Below are positions 52,963 through 62,164 of a stretch of DNA of 64,000 nt, in pieces. The position numbers and the translations under genes are program-made. The notes beneath the pieces were generated by a model. It was not told the DNA's origin. It did not search any database and saw only the letters and a list, made by a program, of their open reading frames with translations. Positions within the stretch are counted from its first letter, which is position 1. Each line of letters starts with the position of its first letter. The DNA lies in contig CALFVD010000013.1 of assembly GCA_937928005.1 (NCBI GenBank), positions 45,665 to 109,664 of the forward strand, read 5' to 3'. This DNA is from an uncultured Neomegalonema sp. (GTDB lineage: Bacteria > Pseudomonadota > Alphaproteobacteria > Rhodobacterales > Rhodobacteraceae).

Positions 52963-53271
52963 TCATTCGGCGTTTGTCGTCTCGCCGTTAATCTTGTCTT
53001 TCAGTACATGCGAAGGCCGAAAGACCAGCACTCTACGCGGGTGAATCGGTGCTTCCTCGCCCGTTTTCGGGTTTCGCCCGATCCGCCCGGCCTTCTCGCG
53101 CACACTAAAGGTGCCGAAGGACGAAATCTTGACCTTCTCCCCCTTCGTCAGCACGTCAGAAATATGATCCAGTACCGATTCGACCATCTGCGCAGATTCG
53201 TTCCGCGAGAGACCTAACTCACGATATACAGCTTCACTGAGATCAGCACGCGTGATCGTTTTCGACGCCAT
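52963..53271 (-). CDS. ihfA: Integration host factor subunit alpha
   Basis: A 102-aa DNA-bending protein of the HU/IHF family. [44 protein letters not shown] and [11 protein letters not shown] are characteristic; the RNPKTGE segment includes the intercalating Pro. ATG 53271 is chosen over the track's upstream 53304 because the family begins at MASKT. Confidence 0.95.
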   Translation of the reverse strand: MASKTITRADLSEAVYRELGLSRNESAQMVESVLDHISDVLTKGEKVKISSFGTFSVREKAGRIGRNPKTGEEAPIHPRRVLVFRPSHVLKDKINGETTNAE

Positions 53272-53388
53272 AATGACACTCGCCTCCCCCATTAGTCCAA
53301 TCAAACTATTCGTGAAGTCAGAAAAGAGTCAATGGCCAAAGGCATTTAGTGCGCAGCTATCGTATCGCACGACAGGAGTGTCGCCTCG

Positions 53389-54378
53389 TTACCACCGAAT
53401 GGTGGCGCCACCCCAAGTGAACCCGCCGCCCATCGCTTCGAGCAGCAGCAGGTCTCCGGGCTTGATACGCCCGTCCCGGACCGCAACGTCCATCGCCAGC
53501 GGGATTGATGCGGCGGAGGTATTGGCATGGTCCTGAACGGTGACGATCACTTGTTCCATCGGAATACCGATTTTCTGCGCGGTGCTGGTAATGATCCGCG
53601 CATTCGCCTGATGTGGAATGACCCAGGTCACATCATCCGCCGTTAATCCGGCCCCGGCCAGCGCCGCCTCCCCGATTTCGGCCAGATTGCGCACGGCATG
53701 TTTAAAAACCTCGCGCCCATTCATGCGTAGGTGCCCGGCAACCCCCGTCGTCGACGGCCCGCCATCGACATAGAGCGAGGCGTTATGTTGCCCGTCCGAC
53801 CGTAATTCCGTGCTGAGAACACCCCGGTCGGCGGTCGTGCCTGTGCCATCCTCGCCGCGTAGCACGACCGCTCCGGCACCATCGCCAAACAGGACGCAGG
53901 TTGAGCGATCCGACCAATCCAAGATTCGTGAAAACGTCTCGGCCCCGATCACCAGCGCGCCTCGCGCCTTACCGGTTTCGATGAACTGCGCCGCAACCGT
54001 CAGCGCATAGACAAACCCGGAGCATACCGCCTGCACATCAAAGGCGCAGCCGTGGCTCATCCCCAAATTATGTTGCACGCGGGTCGCGGTGGCGGGAAAA
54101 GTCTGGTCTGGCGTGGCTGTGGCCAACACGATCAGGTCAATATCGCCCACATCCATTCCCGCCATTGTCAGCGCGGCGCGGGCGGCATCGGTTGCCAGGT
54201 CAGAGGTCATTTGCCCTTCGGCGGCGATATGGCGCTGGTGGATGCCTGTGCGTTCGACGATCCAGTCGTGGGTTGTATCGACGGTTTTCGCCAATTCTTC
54301 ATTCGTCAAGATGCGCGAGGGTAGGGCCGAGCCGACGCCTAATGCTACCGCCCGGCGTATCGCAGAGCGGGCACTCAT
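53389..54378 (-). CDS. fabH: 3-oxoacyl-ACP synthase III FabH
   Basis: A 329-aa condensing enzyme that starts fatty-acid synthesis from acetyl-CoA and malonyl-ACP. Catalytic C119 lies in [14 protein letters not shown]; the His is in [10 protein letters not shown] and the Asn in [14 protein letters not shown] overlap with plsX gives coupled translation. Confidence 0.97.
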   Translation of the reverse strand: MSARSAIRRAVALGVGSALPSRILTNEELAKTVDTTHDWIVERTGIHQRHIAAEGQMTSDLATDAARAALTMAGMDVGDIDLIVLATATPDQTFPATATRVQHNLGMSHGCAFDVQAVCSGFVYALTVAAQFIETGKARGALVIGAETFSRILDWSDRSTCVLFGDGAGAVVLRGEDGTGTTADRGVLSTELRSDGQHNASLYVDGGPSTTGVAGHLRMNGREVFKHAVRNLAEIGEAALAGAGLTADDVTWVIPHQANARIITSTAQKIGIPMEQVIVTVQDHANTSAASIPLAMDVAVRDGRIKPGDLLLLEAMGGGFTWGGATIRW

Positions 54379-55457
54379 TGTCTGGCTCCGTCGCTATCCG
54401 TCGAATCCGTAACCGCATTGATCGATTCGAGTGAGAATTCGAGTTGCCCGGCGATGCGTTTGATAACATCGGCGCGCGACATGGTGGCGGCCAGTTCGAC
54501 AGCGGCGGCAAAACCCGTCGCATCGGCGGAACCATGGCTCTTAACGGCCAAGCCATCCAGCCCAAGGAACACACCGCCATTCACCCGGCGCGGATCGATT
54601 CGCCGCTTCAGCCGTCGCAAGGATGCCATCGCGAAGAGGGCGGCAAGGCGGCTTGACCAGTCATGCTCGAATGCGCCGCGCAGATGACCGCTGATGAATT
54701 GAGCGGTGCCCTCGGCGGCTTTCAGCGCGACATTGCCGGTAAAACCATCTGTAACGATCACATCGGCCTCGCCTGTCGGAATCGCGTTCGCCTCGATAAA
54801 CCCATTAAACGTAAAGCCACAATCGCTGTGCCCTGCCATTTCGCGTAGGATTTCAGCGGCTTCCTTGACCTCCGGTCGCCCCTTCGTCTCTTCAACGCCA
54901 ACATTCAGGACCGCGACGCGCGGTGTATCGGCCCCAAGTGCAATGCGGGCATATTCGCTGCCCATCACGGCATATTTGGCGAGATCTGCTGCATCGGCGC
55001 GCACATCGGCGCCCATATCGAGCACAATACAATGCTCGCGCATCCCCCGTGTCGGCCATAACGCCGCAATTGCAGGGCGGTCTACGCCCGTTGCTCGGCG
55101 TAGGCAAAACAGCGCCATCGCCATCATTGCCCCGGTATTCCCAGCGGAAACCATTGCGGAAGCCTCGCCATCGCGCACCGATTCGAGCGCCCGCCACAAG
55201 CTGGATTGCCGCCCCCGCCGTACGGCGACAGCGGGCTTTGCATCCATCTCGATCACATCATCGGTGTGGCGGATATCAGTACGACCTTCGAGAATCTTGC
55301 GCTTGGCAAGCAAAGGCTCGATTACGGCGGTGTCGCCGTGCAGCAGGAACCGGGTATCGGGGTCGCGTTTCGCCTGCATCGCGATGCCGTCTATGACGCT
55401 CGCGGGGGCATTATCCCCGCCCATAGCATCAATCGAGAGGGTGATTTCATGGCCCAT
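54375..55457 (-). CDS. plsX: Phosphate acyltransferase PlsX
   Basis: A 360-aa peripheral membrane enzyme that converts acyl-ACP to acyl-phosphate for phospholipid synthesis. [51 protein letters not shown] and [20 protein letters not shown] are the family blocks. It lies between rpmF and fabH in the conserved operon. Confidence 0.96.
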   Translation of the reverse strand: MGHEITLSIDAMGGDNAPASVIDGIAMQAKRDPDTRFLLHGDTAVIEPLLAKRKILEGRTDIRHTDDVIEMDAKPAVAVRRGRQSSLWRALESVRDGEASAMVSAGNTGAMMAMALFCLRRATGVDRPAIAALWPTRGMREHCIVLDMGADVRADAADLAKYAVMGSEYARIALGADTPRVAVLNVGVEETKGRPEVKEAAEILREMAGHSDCGFTFNGFIEANAIPTGEADVIVTDGFTGNVALKAAEGTAQFISGHLRGAFEHDWSSRLAALFAMASLRRLKRRIDPRRVNGGVFLGLDGLAVKSHGSADATGFAAAVELAATMSRADVIKRIAGQLEFSLESINAVTDSTDSDGARQ

Positions 55458-55523
55458 CGACGGGTCTTCTCTCTCGCTCGCGGGCCATGGACACCTGATC
55501 TGTCAGGTCGGGGAAAGCGCGGC

Positions 55524-55730
55524 TTACGCCGCTTCGTCGTCGTCGTAATCCGGCTCGGCGGCCACGATTACTTCGCGGTCACGGTAATGTCCGCATGCAC
55601 CACAAACATGGTGCGGGCGTTTCAATTCGCCACAATTATCACATTCGTGATGCGCCTGAGGTTTCAGGGCATCATGCGAGCGACGCATGCCGCGCCGGGA
55701 GCGCGTGATTTTTGACTTAGGGACAGCCAT
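55524..55730 (-). CDS. rpmF: 50S ribosomal protein L32
   Basis: A 68-aa ribosomal protein that begins [20 protein letters not shown]. Four cysteines form the zinc-ribbon pairs ECDNCGE and [13 protein letters not shown]. The start is ATG 55730; the extra 17 residues in the track are not conserved. It is the second gene of the yceD-rpmF-plsX-fabH string. Confidence 0.96.
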   Translation of the reverse strand: MAVPKSKITRSRRGMRRSHDALKPQAHHECDNCGELKRPHHVCGACGHYRDREVIVAAEPDYDDDEAA

Positions 55731-55844
55731 ATTGAATTCCTTGTTGCCGAGTTGCCCGGACCTGCCGCAGATAGCGGGCATGAAGGCAGCGCATTTGAGG
55801 TCGCGAAAATAGCGATTTCCGCCCTGAAAACAACCTTTTTTGCG

Positions 55845-56432
55845 TTAGCTCTCGTTGTTTGATGATTCCATCTTTTTTTTGAGATCAGCAAGCGAGGCAA
55901 AAGGCTTGATATCGGCCTCTTTAATAGGCACCGCGCCCTTGGGAATCGACGAATAAACGGCCTCCTCCACCCCTTCCTTACGGGGATACGGGTCGAGGGC
56001 AATGCCCAATTCTTCGGTGATAACCTCCAAAAGATCGAACGGATCGGTCAACGGCTCTGGAATTTCGCCTAATTCCGAATCGGCCACGATTTCGTGTTCC
56101 GACCCCGCTTTTTCCTCACCATAAAGCCGTTCCAGTGGCAGGAAGCCCCGGTCGAACGGTTCGTCGATGGTCGCGGGCATCGGCTCCAGCGTGACCACAC
56201 ATTCCTGTGTAACATTCGCCCGAATACGCCCCGACAGCCGTAATCCAGCTCGCCACGGCATGCTCTGCACCTGCCATGACAGCGCATCGAGGGCGTACAG
56301 CCCGAATCGCTCGCGGATCACCTCACGCTCGGCCTCGGTCGCCTTGCCGTCGTGCTGCTCGGCCCCGTTGCGCAGATCGGAAACGGGAATACGGCGTGGG
56401 CCGCCCCCGCCGGATAGTGCTGAAACTGCCAT
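55845..56432 (-). CDS. DUF177 (YceD-like) protein
   Basis: A 195-aa protein of the DUF177 family upstream of rpmF. SGRIRANVTQECVVTLEPMPATIDEPFDRGFLP is the conserved core, and the C-terminal PEPLTDPFDLLEVITEELGIALDPYPRK region is typical. In other bacteria it is linked to 23S rRNA accumulation. It is divergent from bamE. Confidence 0.85.
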   Translation of the reverse strand: MAVSALSGGGGPRRIPVSDLRNGAEQHDGKATEAEREVIRERFGLYALDALSWQVQSMPWRAGLRLSGRIRANVTQECVVTLEPMPATIDEPFDRGFLPLERLYGEEKAGSEHEIVADSELGEIPEPLTDPFDLLEVITEELGIALDPYPRKEGVEEAVYSSIPKGAVPIKEADIKPFASLADLKKKMESSNNES

Positions 56433-56525
56433 AAACCCGTGCCTTTGCTTGAAAAATGCGCCGCAAGGCGGTAGCCATCGAAAAATCGCCGTTTACGGCC
56501 CCCGATGCGGCCTAGGAGTACCAGC

Positions 56526-57014
56526 ATGGACCGACCGAACTCAAGACCCACGCAGACCCGCGCCCTTATCCCCGCGCTCCTGATCGCCGGGTTGGCCGTC
56601 GCGGCCTGTGAGCCGATCCGACAAACCCACGGCTACGTTCCCGCAGAAGCCTACGTCAAGCGCATCAAGGTTGGCGAGGATGGTCGTGCCGATATTATCA
56701 GCAAGATAGGGCGGCCTAGCACCACGGGCACCTTTGAGGCGGATGAAGAATGGTACTATATCTCGCGTTCTACCGAAACACGGGCCTTCTTCGCGCCAAA
56801 GGCAGTCAATCAGAACGTCATGGTCCTATCCTTTAATGCGGATGGGGTAGTGACGGATCTCAATCGTTATTCGCTGGAGGATGGGCAAGTCATTGATCTC
56901 GTGACCCGCACGACGCCCACACGCGGCAAACGCCTGACATTCCTGCAACAACTGCTCGGTAATCTCGGCAAGTTCTCGCCCGCTCAGATCCTAGGCGAAG
57001 AGTCTATATTCTAA
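56526..57014 (+). CDS. bamE: Outer-membrane assembly lipoprotein BamE (SmpA/OmlA)
   Basis: A 162-aa lipoprotein with signal peptide and lipobox LAVAAC (Cys near residue 28). The BamE fold is seen in RIKVGEDGRADIISKIGRPSTTGTFEADEEWYYIS. It is part of the BAM complex that inserts outer-membrane proteins. ATG 56526 has GGAG 7 bases upstream. It is divergent from the DUF177 gene, the usual order. Confidence 0.9.
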   Translation: MDRPNSRPTQTRALIPALLIAGLAVAACEPIRQTHGYVPAEAYVKRIKVGEDGRADIISKIGRPSTTGTFEADEEWYYISRSTETRAFFAPKAVNQNVMVLSFNADGVVTDLNRYSLEDGQVIDLVTRTTPTRGKRLTFLQQLLGNLGKFSPAQILGEESIF

Positions 57015-57015
57015 G

Positions 57016-57411
57016 ATGGCGACCGTTGCCCTGTTATCGGATGAAGACCTGTCGCCCGAAGTGGCGGCGGTCTTTGCAGATATTCGGGCGGTGCGCGGCA
57101 CAGATTATGTCAATAATTTCTGGCGCGCCCTTGCCAACGATCCATCGCTCCTAAAGGCGACATGGGGGCGATTGAAGGATGTCATGGCACCCGGCGCACT
57201 CGATCCGCTGATAAAGGAAATGCTCTACGTTGCGGTTTCGACTGCCAATGGCTGCGAATATTGCACCCACTCCCATACGGCGGGGGCGAGGGCGAAGGGG
57301 ATGACCGACGCTCAATACGGCGAATTGCTCGCCGTGATTGGCATGGCGATGCAAACCAATGGCCTCGTCAACGCGATGCAGGTGCCTGTCGATGAGGCGT
57401 TTGAGGTTTAG
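57016..57411 (+). CDS. Carboxymuconolactone decarboxylase / AhpD-like protein
   Basis: A 131-aa helical protein. ALDPLIKEMLYVAVSTANGCEYCTHSHTAGARAKGMT contains the CxxCxxxH redox motif of AhpD-type peroxidase partners. The reaction is uncertain, but the two Cys suggest a thiol redox role. It begins 1 bp after the bamE stop and is co-transcribed with it. Confidence 0.85.
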   Translation: MATVALLSDEDLSPEVAAVFADIRAVRGTDYVNNFWRALANDPSLLKATWGRLKDVMAPGALDPLIKEMLYVAVSTANGCEYCTHSHTAGARAKGMTDAQYGELLAVIGMAMQTNGLVNAMQVPVDEAFEV

Positions 57412-57417
57412 GTTTAC

Positions 57418-57505
57418 AGCGATTTGCGATTACCCTGAAGCATCAAGCGCCATGTTTCGCGCGGCCCTTGGCGCAAAATATGGCTCAGGTTTATCGCATA
57501 TCGCT
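57418..57505 (-). repeat. Palindromic intergenic repeat, copy C (88 bp)
   Basis: The best-formed copy of the family. Outer arms AGCGATTTGCGAT / ATCGCATATCGCT pair over 13 bp with one mismatch, and inner arms GCCATGTTTCGCGC / GCGCAAAATATGGC pair over 14 bp with one G-T pair and one mismatch. It is the reverse complement of copy A and ends about 100 bp from the IS5-type insertion. Confidence 0.8.
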
Positions 57506-57602
57506 ATAAATCGAACTGCGCTAACATTGATCCACCAAAGGTCAGGTTTTACGCGAGTCTTTGCGGGAAACCTGATTCAAAAAATGCGCCTAATAGCTAT
57601 TA

Positions 57603-58250
57603 GGGTCTGTGGACATTTATCGTAGTTCGATGGTGGTTGCGGTTAGATACCAGTTGGCATCGAAGGCCTTTTCTGCGACAAGGGCGTCGAATGAGACGTC
57701 TTCGATCAGCGGTGCGACCTTTCAGATCATGGCATGGGCCTGACCGGGAAGGAGAACGAAATCGGCGAGGTTGCCGAGCGCATCGACCAGCGCGACAATT
57801 TTTGTCGTCAACCCCCCGCGTGAGCGTCCGATGGCGTGATTCTGACGCCCCCTTTTGCGCCTGCCGCCTTCTGGTGGACCTGAGTAATCGTGCCATCGAT
57901 CAAGGCGTATTCAAAATCAGAAGCGCCGAGCACCTCTTTGAAAAGACACTCGAAAATCCCATTTTCTGTCCATCGGTGAAATCGACGGAAGACACTGTTC
58001 CACTTACCGAAAACCGGCGGAAGATCGCGGCACGGCAACCCTGTCCGAATATGCCAGAGCACGGCTTCCATGAAAAGGCGATTGTCTTGCGCCGTCACGC
58101 CACTGTCGCCTTTCTTGCCCGGCAACTTCGGGGCAATCTTCATTCATGCATCGTCGGAAAGCACAAAACGCTGATGGTCCATTCAAGGCTCCTCTTTGAA
58201 GTTTGAAACAAATTTCAGAACCTTTGGGAATCCCGTATGTCCACAAGCCC
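57603..58250 (-). mobile_element. Decayed IS5-type insertion sequence
   Basis: A 648-bp element with terminal inverted repeats GGGtcTGTGGACAT on the left and GGGctTGTGGACAT on the right (minus strand). TAG follows or precedes both ends, compatible with a CTAG/TAG-type target. It lies between the AhpD-like gene and the TRAP permease, and its right end runs into the permease gene. Confidence 0.85.
57617..58182 (-). pseudogene. IS5-family transposase, broken and internally deleted
   Basis: The reading starts MDHQRFVLSDDA, then has a TGA where Trp is expected, then KIAPKLPGKKGDSG, NRLFMEAVLWHIRTGLPCRDLP and EYALIDGTI (first catalytic Asp). A frame change near GGVRI leads to AIGRSRGGLTTKIVALVDALGNLADFVLLPGQAH, then a second TGA. 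The protein then jumps from KAFDANW to YLTATTIELR, missing about 60 residues including the catalytic Glu region. It cannot be active. Confidence 0.85.
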
Positions 58251-60020
58251 TAGCAGGAACAACATCCCCATCCCTGCCCCCCCAAGCACCACCCTCCGGC
58301 CTGCCCTACCCGGCGCGATGAGGGCGTGGCTCACCAGTCCCAACCCCAACCCCACCTGCACCATCGTCAACACCGCCCGCACCGGCGTCTCCGCCATGGC
58401 GATGAGGGCGGGGTTGGCGATCATGGCGAGGGGGATGAGATAGAGGCCGACGCCCAGCGCCATCGCGGTCAGGGCGACCTTTAGCCAGTCTTCGCCAATC
58501 ATCCCGGCGGCGATAAAAACGGCGCCGCAGACCGGGGGCGTGATGGTCGAGAGCAGCGCGAACCAGAAGACGAAAAGATGGGCGAGCAGCGGCTCGACAC
58601 CGAGTTTTTGCAATGCGGGTCCGGCCACCGAGATACAGATGACGTAGGCGGCGGTGGTCGGCACTTCCATCCCCAACAGCAAGCAGGCCAATGCGGTGAG
58701 CAGGAGCGCGGGCCACAGGCGGTCGCCCCCCGCCGAGAGGATCAGCGAGGTGATCTTCACGCCAAGGCCCGTCTGCCCCAGCACCGAGACGATCAGGCCA
58801 GCGCAGAGGATGATGGCGGCGATGACGGCGATTTGCTCTCCGGCGGCCAGCGCGGCGGCCTTGGCGCGGGTGACGAAGCGGCGGGCCGAGGGGCGCAAAC
58901 TGGTATCGAAGGCCAGTAGCGCGGTGGCCGCGAGGATGGCGCTGGCGGCGGCGTATTGGGGGGTGAAGCCGCCCCGGAACATCCGCTCCAGCAGCACGGC
59001 GAAGGGGACGAGAAAGAAGGCTCCGGTTGTAGCGACCGTGCGGATAGTGGGCAGGTTTTCGCGCGGGATAGGCTTGAGGTCGTGGCGGGCGGCATAGGCG
59101 TCGATGCCGATCCAAACGGTGGCAAAAAACAGGATCGCGGGCAGCAGCGCGGCGGCCATGATCGAGGTGTAGGGAATACCGGTCAGCTCGACCATAACGA
59201 AGGCTCCCGCCCCCATCAGCGGCGGCATGATCTGGCCGCCGGATGACGCAACGGCCTCGACCGCCCCGGCGAGGCGCTTGGGGTAACCAAGGTCGCGCAT
59301 GGCGGGCAGGGTTATCGCGCCAGTGGATGCGACATTGGCACTGGCTGAGCCGCTAATCGAGCCGAACAGGGCCGATGAAAGGACAGAGACTTTAGCCGCG
59401 CCGCCCGTCAGGCGTCCGGCGGCGGCAGAGGCGAGGTTCATGAAGCCCTGCCCCGCCTCACCCGCATTCAGCACCGCACCCATGATGACGAAGATTGCGA
59501 TGATGGAGACGGAGACGCCCGTGAGGCTACCCCATAATCCGCCCTCGGCGACGATGATGGTGCCGAGAAAGCTGCCCACCGGCAGGCCGGGATGACCGAA
59601 TTCGCCGGGGAGGTGCTGGCCGTAGAGGCCGTAGGCAAGCGCGATTGCGGCGATGATGGGCAGGGGCCAACCTATCGCACGGCGGGCCATCTCTAGCGTG
59701 ATCAACACAAGGGCGACAGCGAGCCATAGCTGAAAATCGCCTTCGAGATAGCCGTATTGGTCGGCGAGGGTTGCCTCGTTCAGCGCAATCCACAGGCAAG
59801 ATGCGATGCCGATAGCGGCGAGGACCGCACCAGTCGCTTTCGCCGTCGGGGTGTTGGCGAGATAGATGAACACCCATGGAAGCGCGAGCGCCATGTGGAG
59901 AGGGCGGGTGATGAGGTTGGGGATCAGCCCGCTGAAAATCAGGTACAGGTGAAAAGCGATGGAGAGGATGCCAAGGGCGATCCATGCGGGGTGGGAGAAT
60001 TTGATATCTTCTGTCGTCAT
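58215..60020 (-). CDS. TAXI-type TRAP transporter fused permease
   Basis: A 601-aa membrane protein with about 16 helices, combining the small (DctQ-like) and large (DctM-like) TRAP permease parts. FGSISGSASANVASTGAITLPAMRDLGYPK and GGQIMPPLMGAGAFVMVE are signature loops. It imports an organic acid together with Na+ or H+ and a TAXI binding protein. The last 11 residues (GLVDIRDSQRF) are encoded by the IS end that begins exactly at a codon boundary, so the native C-terminus has been replaced. Confidence 0.88.
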   Translation of the reverse strand: MTTEDIKFSHPAWIALGILSIAFHLYLIFSGLIPNLITRPLHMALALPWVFIYLANTPTAKATGAVLAAIGIASCLWIALNEATLADQYGYLEGDFQLWLAVALVLITLEMARRAIGWPLPIIAAIALAYGLYGQHLPGEFGHPGLPVGSFLGTIIVAEGGLWGSLTGVSVSIIAIFVIMGAVLNAGEAGQGFMNLASAAAGRLTGGAAKVSVLSSALFGSISGSASANVASTGAITLPAMRDLGYPKRLAGAVEAVASSGGQIMPPLMGAGAFVMVELTGIPYTSIMAAALLPAILFFATVWIGIDAYAARHDLKPIPRENLPTIRTVATTGAFFLVPFAVLLERMFRGGFTPQYAAASAILAATALLAFDTSLRPSARRFVTRAKAAALAAGEQIAVIAAIILCAGLIVSVLGQTGLGVKITSLILSAGGDRLWPALLLTALACLLLGMEVPTTAAYVICISVAGPALQKLGVEPLLAHLFVFWFALLSTITPPVCGAVFIAAGMIGEDWLKVALTAMALGVGLYLIPLAMIANPALIAMAETPVRAVLTMVQVGLGLGLVSHALIAPGRAGRRVVLGGAGMGMLFLLGLVDIRDSQRF

Positions 60021-60150
60021 ACTTGCCGCCCCGCCCTCGATGCGGAGCCTCCTCCGCTCATAAAGCGGTATTGGTTGAAAGGAGACCCCGTATCGAGTGC
60101 GGGGCAGCGCTATCTAATGCCAGCGGAGGTAATTGCCGACCTTTTCAGGC

Positions 60151-60189
60151 GCTGCCCCGGACCTGATCCGGGTCTTCGCCCGGGGCAGC
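60151..60189. repeat. GC-rich hairpin between TAXI and TRAP genes
   Basis: GCTGCCCCGG and CCGGGGCAGC form a perfect 10-bp stem around the CCGGACCTGATCCGGG core shared with the repeat near 51041. It sits in the 209-bp gap between the binding-protein stop and the permease start. Such hairpins often lower expression of the permease relative to the binding protein. Confidence 0.55.
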
Positions 60190-60229
60190 GGTGAAAAGTG
60201 TCGTCAATCTCCGCCCTTGGTATAATGCC

Positions 60230-61186
60230 TCAACGCAGGGCGTCAGGGATATCAATCTTGGCTTCGTCGTAGTAGCGGACCGCGCCGGGATGCAGCTTGC
60301 CGTAGACATTCTCCAGCATCTCGCCGGATACCGCATTCCACCACGCGGCGTCCTCGCCCATCGTATCCTTCTGAGACCAATATGCTTTCACCAACTCATA
60401 GGCGGTGTCGTCGCTCATCTCGGTGGTGGTGTGGGCAATAACGGGTAGCGAGGTGGTAACGGTGTCAGCATCGACGCCCGCATAGGTGCTCGCCGGAATA
60501 ACAAGGCGCGTGCGCTTGGTCATCTTCACTTGCTCGTCGGTCATGGAGAGCAGCGTGATGCCGGTGCCTGCGGCGGCCTCGATCACGTTGGGCGCGGGGT
60601 ATGACCCGGCGGTGACGAAACCGTCGATCTGCTTGTTCTTCATGGCAGCAACGGCGGCGTTCAATTCGACATTGGCCAGCTCAACCGAGCCATCGAGGCC
60701 GAAAAGACCAAGATATTTCGCGCCCTCCTTCGCACCGAACGACCCCTTGCCAATCAAGATGGTTTTGCCCTTGAGGTCAGCAAATTCCTTCACGCCGCTA
60801 TCGTCGCGCAAGACAAAATGCATGGTCAGCGAGGGGATAGGGAAGAGTGCGCGGATCTCGGCGAATTTGGGGTTTTCCTTACCCTCGAACATCGCCTTGC
60901 CGTTCTGGGCGAGTTTGACGAGGACGGGGGGCGTGGTGAAGACGTAATTGCCGCTGCGCTTGCCGGATTCCATGACGTTCTGGACCGAGCCTTGGGATTC
61001 CTCGACGGTCACGACGATATCGCCATCGGTGCCCGCCTTGACGGCTTCGGCGATCTGTACGGCCATCTGGTAGTAGGACGAGGTGGTCTTGGCGGATTTG
61101 AAGGTCACGCGCTCCTCGGCTGTGGCGAGGCTGGGCGCGAATGCCGCGAGGGTGAGAATGGCGGCGGCGTGCAGGGTCTTGCGCAT
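60230..61186 (-). CDS. TAXI-family TRAP solute-binding protein
   Basis: A 318-aa periplasmic protein with a signal peptide (LHAAAILTLAAFAPSLATA). The TAXI start (VTFKSAKTTSSYYQMAVQIAEAVKAG) and ADLKGKTILIGKGSFGAKEGAKYLG are clear. It captures the substrate for the downstream fused permease. Ligand unknown, possibly glutamate or another acid. GGGAG lies 7 bases before ATG 61186. Confidence 0.9.
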   Translation of the reverse strand: MRKTLHAAAILTLAAFAPSLATAEERVTFKSAKTTSSYYQMAVQIAEAVKAGTDGDIVVTVEESQGSVQNVMESGKRSGNYVFTTPPVLVKLAQNGKAMFEGKENPKFAEIRALFPIPSLTMHFVLRDDSGVKEFADLKGKTILIGKGSFGAKEGAKYLGLFGLDGSVELANVELNAAVAAMKNKQIDGFVTAGSYPAPNVIEAAAGTGITLLSMTDEQVKMTKRTRLVIPASTYAGVDADTVTTSLPVIAHTTTEMSDDTAYELVKAYWSQKDTMGEDAAWWNAVSGEMLENVYGKLHPGAVRYYDEAKIDIPDALR

Positions 61187-61261
61187 GGATCGTCTCCCGA
61201 AACTGATTTTCAGGCTCGACTATGGAGATAGTTGGACATTTGGTCCAGCGCACAAAATGCA

Positions 61262-61291
61262 ATCGGGGCGGCTGTTGCCAGCCGCCCCGAT
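61262..61291 (-). terminator. Rho-independent terminator after the cold-shock gene
   Basis: ATCGGGGCGGCT and AGCCGCCCCGAT form a 12-bp stem with a short loop, starting about 22 bp after the csp stop on the minus strand. The 3' side reads TGCATTTTGTG, a modest T-run. It separates the csp gene from the TAXI gene. Confidence 0.8.
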
Positions 61292-61312
61292 GCTTATTCT
61301 GAATCGATACTG

Positions 61313-61522
61313 TTAGTCTACGAGTTCGATATTAGTCGCGGATTCGCGTCCATCGCGACCTGCCTCGATGTCGTAGGTCACTTTCTGACCGTCATCGAGC
61401 GAGTTCAAACCCGCGCGTTCAAGGGCGCTGATGTGGACGAAAACGTCCTTCGATCCGCCTTCGGGCTGGATGAAGCCGAAACCCTTGGTTGGGTTGAACC
61501 ATTTAACGGTGCCGTTAGCCAT
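61313..61522 (-). CDS. Cold-shock protein (CspA family)
   Basis: A 69-aa single cold-shock domain with both RNA-binding motifs: RNP1 KGFGFIQ and RNP2 VFVHIS. It acts as an RNA chaperone. GGAGAC precedes ATG 61522 by about 7 bases. It is monocistronic, with its own terminator. Confidence 0.95.
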   Translation of the reverse strand: MANGTVKWFNPTKGFGFIQPEGGSKDVFVHISALERAGLNSLDDGQKVTYDIEAGRDGRESATNIELVD

Positions 61523-62164
61523 TGTAGTAGTCTCCTAAAGTCATAACCACCCGCACATGCGGGAAGCTGCGGCGCAGTCATAGTGAGTCATGCGACTGAA
61601 GCCTTTGGAAGGAGACAGCGGACAAACTTAGATAACATCGCAAGGATTAGCTGGGGTAGTGGGGCTACATTTTCAAGTGAATATGAGATTCATGTCGATA
61701 ATTGTGATGAGTGGCGGTCAGTATATCACCGCGAACGAAGGATCAGCACCCGTTCCGACAAGCCCTTGTCAGACGCGACCTTGAACAAGCTGGTTCGTGA
61801 GCTTGGCTATGATGTGGACACCGCTGCTATTGATCGCTCTGGGGATAGAAATCTGGACCCGACGCCCTGTAAGCCGTCGTGCATCTGGCCAATGACCGCC
61901 ATCCGTGCCACGCTCCCCCCATGCGCATCCTTGCCATTCTCCTCCCGCTGATGCCCCTGCCCGCGCGGGCCAGCGAGTGCGTTCTCGCGCTGGTGCGCCC
62001 TCTGAGGCTAACCAGATACATCGGCACCATACCTATCGCCGGTGCCCGCTATCACTTGGATTGTCTCGCGTATCGGTGACTTGCTTTGGGTGACCTTGAC
62101 CCGTTGTGATACGTTCTAAGTCTTGCTAGGTTTTGAGTGAACACATTGATGGGCGGAGCGAGAC
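61523..62164. other. Low-information gap between csp and the ABC exporter
   Basis: About 640 bp with no confident gene. The plus ORF 61583-61951 (122 aa) contains a stretch (PLSDATLNKLVRELGYDVD) that faintly recalls the C-terminal part of phage integrases. It could be a vestige. ORF 61921-62079 (MRILAILLPLMPLPARASEC...) could be a tiny exported peptide of about 52 aa. I see no tRNA, repeat or terminator; the csp and ABC promoters must be here. Confidence 0.3.
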
